Origin: Halovenus sp.
Lineage (GTDB): Archaea > Halobacteriota > Halobacteria > Halobacteriales > Haloarculaceae
Assembly: GCA_028274925.1 (NCBI GenBank)
Contig: JAQCNR010000313.1
Span: 1 to 31,051, forward strand
DNA: 31,051 nt
Direction: 5' to 3'
Positions within the stretch are counted from its first letter, which is position 1. Each line of letters opens with the position of its first letter. This document shows, one piece after another, positions 1 through 7,239 of the stretch. The position numbers were made by a program, and so were the translations under genes. The notes under the pieces are model-generated. The model saw nothing but the letters and a program-made list of their open reading frames with translations, was not told the origin of the DNA and made no database searches.

Positions 1-523
1 CACCTCGACCGTCGGTCGACCTGCTGACCCCCCAGACTCCTCTCGTTTCGCCAGTTCCGGTCGCTTTTCCTTTCACTCCCGCGGGGTACGTTCCCGCGCT
101 GGCATCCGCATCAGCGACCGTCGTTCCATTCACGCCGTATGTCTCGGCAATCGTCGTCGCGCTAGCAGTTCCCGAAACGCCGGCCGCATCATCGTCGCCG
201 GACGACGTGAACCCTGACACGCCTTTGGTGCGGCCTGTCGTGGCGCTCGCAATCCCTCGGACTCCTGCTCCCTCGGAGGACTCGATCCGTCCCTCGACGC
301 CTCTGGAAAACCCCGAACTCGCCGTGTTTCGTCCAAGGATACCGACAGCGTCGTTCGGGTCTGCGATGTCGCCCAGTATCTTGTACGGAGTGGATATTCC
401 AGTATTTTTTCGTTCCTCGGTCACTGTTTCGCTGCCGTTGCGGTCTGGATCGGTCTCGCTCGGCGCCTGATTTGTGTCTGGAATTTCAATACGGTTGTTC
501 AGCTGGTGTGAGTTGTCAGTCAT
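1..523 (-). CDS. GVxG-repeat protein, 3' end cut off by the window edge
   Basis: Reading leftward from an ATG at 523 the frame stays open for 174 codons and runs off the window, so the C-terminus is missing. After a polar, acidic head of about 55 residues, a short tetrapeptide recurs: GILG, GVEG, GVRG, GVSG, GVSG, GVNG, GVKG, GVWG, about 12 to 19 residues apart, with Ser/Thr/Ala/Gly/Asp-rich stretches between. Such regular Gly-Val-x-Gly periodicity is typical of beta-helix or beta-solenoid stalks. Haloarchaea encode many proteins with similar repeats, usually annotated as hypothetical. No signal peptide, Tat motif or membrane helix is visible at the N-terminus. The function is unknown; a fibre, stalk or surface role is inference from the repeats alone. 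AT-rich DNA with a TATA-like segment near 650-659 lies upstream and could serve as promoter with a leader of about 100 nt. Confidence 0.75.
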   Translation of the reverse strand, partial: MTDNSHQLNNRIEIPDTNQAPSETDPDRNGSETVTEERKNTGISTPYKILGDIADPNDAVGILGRNTASSGFSRGVEGRIESSEGAGVRGIASATTGRTKGVSGFTSSGDDDAAGVSGTASATTIAETYGVNGTTVADADASAGTYPAGVKGKATGTGETRGVWGVSRSTDGRG

Positions 524-723
524 TGAGGTGATTCTCCGTTTCGCGTCCTCTCGGAACGTCTGATACACCAACACAGTGGAAACTCAAGTTACATCAATGT
601 ACTGGTGCACGAGGAAGTTTCAGTAATTACAATGTGACACAGACGCTCTTATAAAACACAATTGACAATAAACAAGCGGCGTCAGCGAGCGGGTTCCCGA
701 AAGAGCGAGACTGTGCCGTTGGG

Positions 724-746
724 TGTCGAGCGAGGCTCACTCGACA
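724..746. repeat. 23-bp imperfect inverted repeat
   Basis: The two halves pair at 10 of 11 positions around a single central base. The outer arms are TGTCGAG (724-730) and CTCGACA (740-746). It lies in the 298-nt gap between the divergent genes starting at 523 and 822, about 75 nt upstream of the latter. The rest of the gap is AT-rich around 580-675 and shows no open gene. The repeat could be an operator or a transcribed hairpin; the sequence does not decide. Confidence 0.5.
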
Positions 747-821
747 GCTGGTGAGTGAAATATCACGTCCCAGGGCCAGCGTTGCCGAAGGTTACTTCCG
801 ACCATACACCTGTGAATAAAT

Positions 822-1280
822 ATGGATCTGGACCGGTTCAGCGATGACACGCCAGCGGACGACGCCCCCGGCGATGGGACGGTCTGTGCAGTCGCAACCC
901 AGCCGGACACCTTCGAGCGCTGTCGGCGTGGGTTCTACCCAGCACCACGCTCGTACGAGCGAACGCGCAAATCCTTCGAGTATATGGCCTTCTATCGGAC
1001 CGCACCCGTCTCGGCAATCACCCACTACGCACACGTCGAGAATCGCGTCGTTCAGGACCGGGGAGAACCGGGGCCGATGAGCGAGGCAGACTGGGAGGCG
1101 ACAATCGACCCCTTCTCTGAGGAGCGTCGGGTCGTCGTCTTCGAGTTCGGCGAGCTGATCCCACTCGATTCCCCCGTCGAGAACGACGGCACAGGATTGC
1201 GCGGCGCGTGGTACTGCACGATTGCGGACCTCCGGACTGCGGGCACGCTGTCGGCGTTGGCCAAGCGGGCAGACACCTAA
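822..1280 (+). CDS. Conserved haloarchaeal protein, PUA/EVE-like
   Basis: A 152-residue acidic soluble protein with no signal peptide or membrane segment. The central stretch, about residues 50-75, reads FEYMAFYRTAPVSAITHYA. This resembles the core strand pattern of small PUA-superfamily domains (EVE/ASCH type), which bind modified bases or RNA. The assignment rests on that one motif and is tentative. Residues 99-115 continue with strand-like hydrophobic stretches (RRVVVFEFGELIPL). The ATG is preceded by an AT-rich segment and no clear Shine-Dalgarno, as usual for leaderless haloarchaeal genes. It is followed 42 nt later by the next small gene on the same strand, which has its own TATA-like box. 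No restriction or defence neighbour is seen here. Confidence 0.6.
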   Translation: MDLDRFSDDTPADDAPGDGTVCAVATQPDTFERCRRGFYPAPRSYERTRKSFEYMAFYRTAPVSAITHYAHVENRVVQDRGEPGPMSEADWEATIDPFSEERRVVVFEFGELIPLDSPVENDGTGLRGAWYCTIADLRTAGTLSALAKRADT

Positions 1281-1282
1281 TC

Positions 1283-1297
1283 AAGCATAAAATGCTT
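1283..1297 (+). promoter_or_regulatory. TATA-like box within a short inverted repeat
   Basis: AAGCAT and ATGCTT flank a central AAA, making a perfect 6-bp inverted repeat whose middle (CATAAAATG) is also a good archaeal TATA-like box. Its centre lies about 33 nt upstream of the GTG at 1323. A promoter for the following gene is the simpler reading. A weak terminator for the gene ending at 1280 is also possible. Confidence 0.35.
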
Positions 1298-1322
1298 TGG
1301 GAAACCCCACCTGTGTAGTAGT

Positions 1323-1598
1323 GTGTCCGACGACGTACCCACGGATGTCGAGACAGTACTGACCCAGTTGTTCGCGGCCGGGCAGGACGCACTCGACGAC
1401 GACGATATCGACACCTGCCGGCAGGTCGTCGGGAGCGTCGAGTCCGTGGCAGCGAACAAACTCGCCGACGGCGAGCGCAAGGCACGACTGTTGCACGGCT
1501 GTGAGCGCGTCCGGAAACTGCTTGCCGAGGAAGAATATACGGTCGCAGTGGAATACCTGCGCGCCATGGACGAGCAGTTGACCGACAGCGAAGACTGA
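1323..1598 (+). CDS. Small conserved haloarchaeal protein of unknown function
   Basis: A 91-residue acidic protein starting at GTG, with no ATG near the N-terminus. It looks wholly helical. The segment about 35-60 (VVGSVESVAANKLADGERK) and the following LLHGCERV resemble a family of small haloarchaeal proteins that I recall as an uncharacterised DUF (possibly DUF8101); this is memory of the pattern, not a search result. No catalytic motif, metal site or membrane segment is visible. The single cysteines in the CRQ and HGCE segments are isolated. It follows the PUA/EVE-like gene but the TATA-like box between them suggests separate transcription. Confidence 0.6.
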   Translation: MSDDVPTDVETVLTQLFAAGQDALDDDDIDTCRQVVGSVESVAANKLADGERKARLLHGCERVRKLLAEEEYTVAVEYLRAMDEQLTDSED

Positions 1599-1661
1599 TT
1601 CCAACAACTGCCATGCTGGGTTGAGCGTGCCCCTTGACCACGAGACAGCGGTAACATAACC

Positions 1662-1691
1662 GCAAATTTTGCCCATACCTGTCATATGACA
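1662..1691 (+). promoter_or_regulatory. Two inverted repeats upstream of the selenium-binding-protein gene
   Basis: GCAAA-T-TTTGC (1662-1672) and the perfect 12-bp palindrome TGTCATATGACA (1680-1691) sit 27 to 56 nt upstream of the ATG at 1718. This is where the BRE/TATA elements of a leaderless or short-leader transcript should lie, so protein binding here would affect transcription directly. Operator function is inferred from position and symmetry only. Confidence 0.45.
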
Positions 1692-1717
1692 ACAAGAGAC
1701 AACGTCAGTTAATTTGC

Positions 1718-3112
1718 ATGAGCGACGCACAATCACCGCCGGAGGGGGACACCGAGGCACACGACGACCACAGCCACGACGGGCCGGGCTATGCAACGCC
1801 ACAGGCCGCAATCGAGGAGTCAGAGCGGGAGATGACCGCCTACGTGATGGGGCTGTACGTCGGTACCGACGTCGACGCGTCGGACTTTCTCGCAGTCGTC
1901 GACCTCGACCCAGAGTCAGACACCTACAGCGAAATCGTCGACCGAATCGACATGCCAAACCGGGGAGACGAACTGCATCACTTCGGGTGGAACGCGTGTT
2001 CGTCGTCCTGTCACATGGACGGGCTGGAGCGCCGTCATCTGGTCATCCCCGGCCAGCGCTCCTCGCGAATTCACATCGTCGACACGAAAGACCGCCGGAA
2101 CCCGGAGATTACCAAAGTCATCGAACCGGAGGAGGTGTTCGAGCACGACCTCTCGGCACCACACACCGTCCACTGCATCCCGGACGGGGAGATTCTCATC
2201 TCGATGCTCGGTGACGCCGACGGCGACCTGCCGGGGGGCTTTCTCGAACTGAACGACGACTTCGAGGTCACGGGACGGTGGGAGCCACCGGGCGAAATCG
2301 AGATGAACTACGATTACTGGTATCAGCCTCGCCAGAACGTGATGCTCTCGACAGAGTGGGCCGCGCCAAAAACCTACTATCCGGGCTTCGACCTCGAAGA
2401 TGTCGAGAACGGGAAGTACGGCCAGAAGTTGCATTTCTGGGACTGGGAAGCAGGCACCGTCGAACAGACCATCGACCTCGGTGAGGACGGGCTGATTCCG
2501 CTGGAAGCGCGGTTCCTGCACACTCCCGAGAGCACGCACGGCTTCGTCGGGGCGGCGCTGTCCTCGAATATCATCCACTTCGCCGAAGATGACGGCGAGT
2601 ACTACGCCGAACCGGTCATCGAGTTCGAGGACCGCGAACACGAGGACTGGGACATTCCCGTTCCAGCGCTGACGACGGATATCCTGATTTCGATGGATGA
2701 CCGCTACCTGTTCGGGTCGAACTGGATTCACGGTGAGGTCTGGATGTACGACATCTCCGACCCATCGAATCCACGGAAGGCCGACTCCATCTCCATCGGC
2801 GGACTGTTCGGCGACATTCAGGCGGTACAGGGGCGTGACCTCGCTGCCGGCCCACAGATGCTGCAGTTGAGCCTCGACGGCGAGCGACTGTACTGGACGA
2901 GTTCGCTGTTCTCCTCGTGGGACAACCAGTTCTTCCCGGAGATAGCCGAGAACGGGTCGGTGATGCTCAAGGCCGATGTGAACCCGCGGAAGGGAACACT
3001 AAATCTCGACGAGGACTTTCTCGTCGACTTTGGAGACTGCGAGCCAGGACCAGCCCGCGCACACGAAATTCGCTGGCCCGACGGCGACTGTACGAGCGAC
3101 GTCTGGCAGTAA
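1718..3112 (+). CDS. Selenium-binding protein family (SBP56/SELENBP1), methanethiol oxidase-like
   Basis: A 464-residue protein clearly homologous over its length to the SBP56/SELENBP1 family. In animals and in bacterial MtoX, family members oxidise methanethiol to formaldehyde, hydrogen sulfide and hydrogen peroxide. Visible landmarks are DELHHFGWNACSSSCHMDG (about 84-102), YQPRQNVMLSTEWAAPK, DGLIPLEARFLH, and a C-terminal GDCTSDVWQ matching the conserved end of the family. The cysteine pair is spaced C-x3-C (C94, C98), where I recall C-x2-C in the human protein. The His-rich head (HDDHSHDGPGYATPQAAIEE) matches my recollection of archaeal members. No signal peptide is seen, so it is probably cytoplasmic, unlike periplasmic bacterial MtoX. 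Its stop codon overlaps the ATG of a ferredoxin gene by one base, implying a shared transcript. The substrate is not proven by sequence. Confidence 0.9.
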   Translation: MSDAQSPPEGDTEAHDDHSHDGPGYATPQAAIEESEREMTAYVMGLYVGTDVDASDFLAVVDLDPESDTYSEIVDRIDMPNRGDELHHFGWNACSSSCHMDGLERRHLVIPGQRSSRIHIVDTKDRRNPEITKVIEPEEVFEHDLSAPHTVHCIPDGEILISMLGDADGDLPGGFLELNDDFEVTGRWEPPGEIEMNYDYWYQPRQNVMLSTEWAAPKTYYPGFDLEDVENGKYGQKLHFWDWEAGTVEQTIDLGEDGLIPLEARFLHTPESTHGFVGAALSSNIIHFAEDDGEYYAEPVIEFEDREHEDWDIPVPALTTDILISMDDRYLFGSNWIHGEVWMYDISDPSNPRKADSISIGGLFGDIQAVQGRDLAAGPQMLQLSLDGERLYWTSSLFSSWDNQFFPEIAENGSVMLKADVNPRKGTLNLDEDFLVDFGDCEPGPARAHEIRWPDGDCTSDVWQ

Positions 3113-3426
3113 TGCACGACGTGACGCTCGTCTGGCGTGACGGCCGCGAAAAGACAGTGACCGTCGGCCCTGACGAAACAGTACTCGACGCCGCCGAAGA
3201 CGACGGGCTTGGCTTGCCCTACGGCTGTAAAACCGGGGCCTGCGGAACCTGCGTGGGCCGACTGCTCGACGGCGAGTTGTCGTTCACCCGCCCGCAGCGA
3301 GCGCTCAAGCAACGCCATCGAGACGACGGGTACGTACTGACCTGCGTTGCCACGCCGACCAGTGACTGCCACATTGCAGTCGGGGCACATCATCAAAGAG
3401 AGATGATGACGACACCCTGGAAATAA
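3112..3426 (+). CDS. Plant-type [2Fe-2S] ferredoxin
   Basis: A 104-residue protein whose ATG shares its A with the last base of the upstream TAA, so translation is probably coupled. An in-frame upstream start at 2917 would bury 195 nt inside the neighbouring gene and is rejected. The cluster ligands are visible as C39-x4-C44-x2-C47 in PYGCKTGACGTCVG, with the fourth at C78 (YVLTCVATP). This is the standard plant-type pattern of one-electron carriers. An extra cysteine is present at 86, and the tail (AHHQREMMTTPWK) is His/Met rich. It is shorter than the roughly 128-residue main haloarchaeal ferredoxin and lacks its inserted acidic domain, so it is probably a dedicated partner. As the second gene of a two-gene unit it is a candidate electron acceptor or donor for the selenium-binding protein. 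This is inference. Confidence 0.9.
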   Translation: MHDVTLVWRDGREKTVTVGPDETVLDAAEDDGLGLPYGCKTGACGTCVGRLLDGELSFTRPQRALKQRHRDDGYVLTCVATPTSDCHIAVGAHHQREMMTTPWK

Positions 3427-3427
3427 C

Positions 3428-4444
3428 TCAGCCCAGCACAGTCTCGACATCCAGTGCAGTTGCCCGTCGGACGACCGCCGACACTGGATTCTCTGTCCCG
3501 GTGAGATTGTGCGAATCACCGTCGAGAACGACTAAAGCGGCGCGTCGACCCGGTTCGATGACTCCACAGTCGAGTCCCGCAATTTCGGCACCGGCAGTCG
3601 TCGCCATCCGCAACACTTCGTGGTCAGTCACGTCGAAGTGTTTGGCGGTGTACTCCATCTCCCGGAACATCGACGGCTGGTTGAGCATGACGTTATCGGT
3701 GCCGAGGGCGACAGTCGTGTGGTCCAGAAGTTGTCGGATATTTGCCTTCCCGACATCAAGCACGTTGTTCGCTCGCGGGCAGACCACAATCGGGACCGAC
3801 TGTTCGGTGACACGGTCGAGATGGTCCTGCTGGGCGTGGACCATGTGGACCAGCCACGCCGGGTCGAGGTCTAGGGCGGGGTGGATATCGCTCGGATTCG
3901 GCTCACCGGCGTGAATCGCGAAGGGTTTCCCGTGCTTGCGGGCCGCCGCGCGTTCCTCGGTGAAGTCGTCGTCGTTGGCTCCGCTGGCCCCGAACCCATC
4001 GGCGACATCCAGCACAGCAATCTCGTCACTGCCAAGGATGAACGGGTCGATAGCCAGGCCGTTGCTGGCCTCACGGAGTGCCGTCGCCCCGTCGACGCCG
4101 AACTCCCGGAAATCCAGCGCCGAGATGGTGCCGGTCTGGTGCATGAACTGCAGCGTTCGGCGCATGGCAGTCACGAGTTCCTCCCGGTCGGCCGCCGCCA
4201 GCCGGCGATGTTTTCGGCTGTTCGGCGGGACGACGGCTTCTTCCAGTCCCATGCCGACCGCCGCCTCTTTCGCCACGGAGTCGCCGAGATGTGTGTGTGC
4301 GTTGACGAACGCTGGGAGAACAATTTGTTGTGAATCTGTGGTCGTCTCCTCGATAGCCTCGATTTGCCCGTCGTCGATAACGACACGCCCGCGAGTGGGC
4401 TCGAACTCTTCACCAGTGAGAATCGTTCCGGCAACCTCGTCCAT
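3428..4444 (-). CDS. Metal-dependent amidohydrolase (deaminase/chlorohydrolase-like)
   Basis: A 338-residue protein of the amidohydrolase superfamily. Visible metal-site motifs are H50-x-H52 in FVNAHTHLGDS, H177 in IHAGE, H199 and H202 in HMVHA, and D249 in LGTDN. The IHAGE, HxVH and GTDN pattern with an N-terminal HTH is that of the cytosine/guanine/S-adenosylhomocysteine deaminase branch, which hydrolyses C-N bonds on purine, pyrimidine or related rings. At 338 residues it is shorter than the usual 400 to 450. The first beta-sandwich segment is compact and the last (LDGDSHNLTG, about 307-316) is present. The substrate cannot be named. The stop codon lies one base from that of the convergent ferredoxin gene. 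A TATA-like AT-rich patch lies around 4464-4480, about 20 to 36 nt upstream of the ATG. Confidence 0.8.
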   Translation of the reverse strand: MDEVAGTILTGEEFEPTRGRVVIDDGQIEAIEETTTDSQQIVLPAFVNAHTHLGDSVAKEAAVGMGLEEAVVPPNSRKHRRLAAADREELVTAMRRTLQFMHQTGTISALDFREFGVDGATALREASNGLAIDPFILGSDEIAVLDVADGFGASGANDDDFTEERAAARKHGKPFAIHAGEPNPSDIHPALDLDPAWLVHMVHAQQDHLDRVTEQSVPIVVCPRANNVLDVGKANIRQLLDHTTVALGTDNVMLNQPSMFREMEYTAKHFDVTDHEVLRMATTAGAEIAGLDCGVIEPGRRAALVVLDGDSHNLTGTENPVSAVVRRATALDVETVLG

Positions 4445-4516
4445 AGTGTGAATCTGTGCCTGACCACAATATGGATTTGTATTGGCGCTGCGCTGGGCGA
4501 GCGATGAGGCTTCGAG

Positions 4517-4548
4517 CCTGACACGACGCTCTGAAGCGCTCTGTCAGG
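4517..4548. other. 32-nt nested hairpin between amidohydrolase and Bat-type genes
   Basis: Outer arms CCTGACA (4517-4523) and TGTCAGG (4542-4548) enclose a symmetric 3x3 internal loop and an inner stem CGCT/AGCG with a four-base loop CTGA. The hairpin lies in a 206-nt gap. It is about 100 nt past the stop of the upstream minus-strand gene and about 70 nt ahead of the next start. It may be a 3' UTR structure or processing signal of the regulator transcript, or an upstream element of the amidohydrolase. No T-run follows it. Nothing else was recognised in the gap. Confidence 0.4.
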
Positions 4549-4650
4549 GAGTGGTACCGGTATAATGCTGACCGACCAGAAGCGGTGAGACACAGCGGAC
4601 GACTAGATATGTTGACCACTCGGCGTGTGGTTCAACACAGTACGGGGGTA

Positions 4651-7095
4651 CTACTCCTGGAATCGCTCAAGCAGGTGCCCGAAGAGTGTTTGTTGTGCGT
4701 TGCGAAGATGATAGGAGAACGTCGACTGGGTGAGTGAGAGCGCCGCTGCAATCTCGGTCGCCGTGCTTCGTCGCGGTGACTCGAAGTACCCACCGTATAC
4801 GGCGGCCCGGAGAATCTGCTGTTGGCGGTCTGTAAGCTCGTCATCGAACACATCGTCCAGCACCTGCCTAGCGGATTTCGCCTCCGAGTTCTGGGGCCGG
4901 TCGCGGCTTCGTTTTGCGACCAGCGTCGTTTCGGGAAACAACTCGGTGAGTCGGGTCACCAGCGACTCGATGTCGTGACCCAGGGGAACCTCACAGACAA
5001 CTTCTGCCTGCCCATCAGTTACCCTGTCTGTGTTCACAACTGCACCCATCGTGACGAGCGTCTGTGCGAGAGATTGCTGGCGCAGTTCGAGTTCGACGTC
5101 CCCGCCAAGTGGGGTCTGCGTCTCACGGATGTGTCGCATCCTGCTGGCGTGGTCCCTATCTTCGACCACTTCGGCGAGCGACGCCAGTGAGGTCTCTTCC
5201 ACCGACGCGTAGTGAACAGCGGTCTCGTCTGACGTCCGAATCGTCTCCTTGATATCGATAGTACAGCCGAGTCTCTCGGAGGCAGCGATGAAAAACGAGT
5301 CAGCGTCGGTGCTCTGGAATGTGAGTTCGACCACCTCGTTCGCGTGGATAAGCTGGTCGGCCTCGAGCGTGTGAAAGACCTGTCCAATCCTGTCGCCCAG
5401 CGTTTGCAGGAGAGTCTGCTCGTGGCCGCCAAACGAGTCCGTCCGGTCGGCGTAGAGCACGAGAAGTCCGTATACACGGTCCCGATGCTCGATTGGAACA
5501 ATGGCACCACCCTGGAACCCGTGTGCGAGTACGTATTCGCGCCACGACGTGAACCCCGAATCGGTCTGTTCACTCCTCACAGCCTGTACCGTGCCGGATT
5601 CGATGGCGGCGCGTGCCGGGGCGAGTTCCGCCGCTGCGTCTCCCTGCAGCGCAGTTCCTGCGTCACACGAGACGGTGGCTGGCTGTTGTTTACTGTACGA
5701 TTCGGTCAGGTCTGTCCCGGGAACACGTTCGCTAATCCGGGCGTACTGGTACTCCGGCGTCTCGACCAGTAACTCGCAGATAGCCTGCTCAGCGTTTCGA
5801 CGCTCTGTCGCACAGTTGAGCGTTTCATTGACGGCTTGGAACACGTCTGTCAGTCCCTCGGTGCGCTTGAGTGTGGTAATATCTTCGAGCGCAACAACGA
5901 GCTGCTCGATGGAGCCATCACCGCTTTTGATCGGGGCTACGTTGCTCGACAGCCACCGGTCTGTGCCGTCCGGGAGCGTGATACCGTGAATGAACCCCTG
6001 CACAGCCTCTCCGGTCGTGAGTACGTGGGTGACTGGATGCTCCTCCGGCGGGATGGGAGCGCCCGACTCGTCCCAGATATCCCAGTCAGGGTCATCGTAC
6101 GCCACGCCATCCATACGACTCCTGGACAGCCCAAGCAACGCTTCGCCGCGTGCGTTCGCACGGGTGATAGTTCCGGTCTCGTCTAAGAGGACGATTCCGA
6201 GTGGCACGGTTTCGAGGATACGCTCAATGTCTCGCTCGACGACCTTCGAGTCGGTAATATCGGTAAACGCGATGATAAGGCCGTCACCACTCGGGTAGAT
6301 TCTGGCCTCGATCCACCGTCCCGCCTGCGTGTAATGCCCATCCATCGATGTCGAGGATTGGGTCTCGAGTGCTCGCTCGACTTTTCTCTGGAAGAGCGTG
6401 TCAGTTGCCGCAGGGCAGACATCCCAAATGCACTCGCCGCGGAGTTCCTCGCTCTCACGGGCCAGAATCTGCTCAGCTTCTGGGTTGACGTACGTGTAAC
6501 AGAGGTCGCTATCGAGTGCCACGATACCGTCGGAGAGACGCTTCAGACTGTCGAGTTCCCACTGGTCGACCGCGTCTGTAATAACCGAGACAACTGTCTC
6601 GACCAGTTTTCGTTCGGGGCCGAGCCACGTCGCGCCCGTGTCAGGTCGGTCACTCGTGTCGACGACTGTCATCGAGACTGACGTCCCGGTACGTGTCGAC
6701 GCCGCCGCTGTCAGGGGTCTGGAACGCTGGCGGAAGTCAGCGGTCCCAACCTCGTGGTCCCCAACTCGAATCATGGCCTCGGTGGTCGCTGGCTGTGAAA
6801 ACCACTGTGGGAGTTCAGTGACGAACGTCTGGACACACTCATCGAGAGAATCAGAGCCACCGACGAAGAGTTCACTTGCCCGGTTGACTGCGTCGAGCGC
6901 GTTCGTTTGTGCGTTGCGTTCTCTTTCGAGGTCGCCCTCCTCGGGATTGTCGCGCCCGCCTCCGTCACCACCGCTGTCTGCTTCGAGTCCGTCTGCATCG
7001 AAGATATCGCGCCACTCGACAGGATCAGTGTCGCCAAACCGACGACTTGCGTTCTCTCCGTCGTCACCCGTAGCGTGCTGATTCTGGTCTGGCAT
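4651..7095 (-). CDS. Bat-type sensory regulator, PAS-PAS-GAF-HTH_10
   Basis: An 814-residue soluble protein with the architecture of haloarchaeal bacterio-opsin activator (Bat) homologues. Residues 1-60 are polar and probably disordered. About 70-180 is a degenerate sensor segment. Two PAS domains follow at about 185-283 (LKRLSDGIVALDSD to IIAFTDITDSK) and 292-410 (ILETVPLGIVLLDETG to LEDITTLKR). A GAF domain lies at about 415-575 (GAIVPIEHRDRVYGLLVLYA), a Bat-specific GAF/HTH-associated region at about 580-750, and HTH_10 at about 755-808, starting LTDRQQQILRAAVYGGYFE with the recognition-helix region LSLTQSTFSYHLRNA. Such proteins are one-component regulators that couple redox, light or ligand input to DNA binding. 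It lies downstream of, and on the same strand as, the DICT and HemAT genes. It has its own TATA box, so it may be expressed separately. The ligand and targets are unknown. Confidence 0.9.
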   Translation of the reverse strand: MPDQNQHATGDDGENASRRFGDTDPVEWRDIFDADGLEADSGGDGGGRDNPEEGDLERERNAQTNALDAVNRASELFVGGSDSLDECVQTFVTELPQWFSQPATTEAMIRVGDHEVGTADFRQRSRPLTAAASTRTGTSVSMTVVDTSDRPDTGATWLGPERKLVETVVSVITDAVDQWELDSLKRLSDGIVALDSDLCYTYVNPEAEQILARESEELRGECIWDVCPAATDTLFQRKVERALETQSSTSMDGHYTQAGRWIEARIYPSGDGLIIAFTDITDSKVVERDIERILETVPLGIVLLDETGTITRANARGEALLGLSRSRMDGVAYDDPDWDIWDESGAPIPPEEHPVTHVLTTGEAVQGFIHGITLPDGTDRWLSSNVAPIKSGDGSIEQLVVALEDITTLKRTEGLTDVFQAVNETLNCATERRNAEQAICELLVETPEYQYARISERVPGTDLTESYSKQQPATVSCDAGTALQGDAAAELAPARAAIESGTVQAVRSEQTDSGFTSWREYVLAHGFQGGAIVPIEHRDRVYGLLVLYADRTDSFGGHEQTLLQTLGDRIGQVFHTLEADQLIHANEVVELTFQSTDADSFFIAASERLGCTIDIKETIRTSDETAVHYASVEETSLASLAEVVEDRDHASRMRHIRETQTPLGGDVELELRQQSLAQTLVTMGAVVNTDRVTDGQAEVVCEVPLGHDIESLVTRLTELFPETTLVAKRSRDRPQNSEAKSARQVLDDVFDDELTDRQQQILRAAVYGGYFESPRRSTATEIAAALSLTQSTFSYHLRNAQQTLFGHLLERFQE

Positions 7096-7116
7096 GCTAC
7101 CTCTTAGTTAGTTATC

Positions 7117-7128
7117 TAATTATAAATA
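7117..7128 (-). promoter_or_regulatory. TATA box of the Bat-type regulator gene
   Basis: On the minus strand this reads TATTTATAATTA, centred about 28 nt upstream of the ATG at 7095. This is the expected position for a leaderless haloarchaeal transcript. The surrounding 144-nt gap is AT-rich and contains no gene. Confidence 0.6.
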
Positions 7129-7239
7129 GGAGTGCTACAAAATCTAAAGTGTGAGAATGGCGTGGCTGGGCAAAATAATCGCATATTTCCGAACAAAAAC
7201 GAGAATTTCTGAGTTTTATGTACTTTTACCCGAAGTATG

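Noticed and set aside
2917..3111. Upstream extension of the ferredoxin gene
   Set aside because: It lies fully within the selenium-binding protein gene in another frame; the ATG at 3112 gives a normal ferredoxin N-terminus.
4600..4650. A GGTTCAA segment resembling a tRNA T-loop
   Set aside because: No acceptor, D-arm or anticodon stem could be folded around it.
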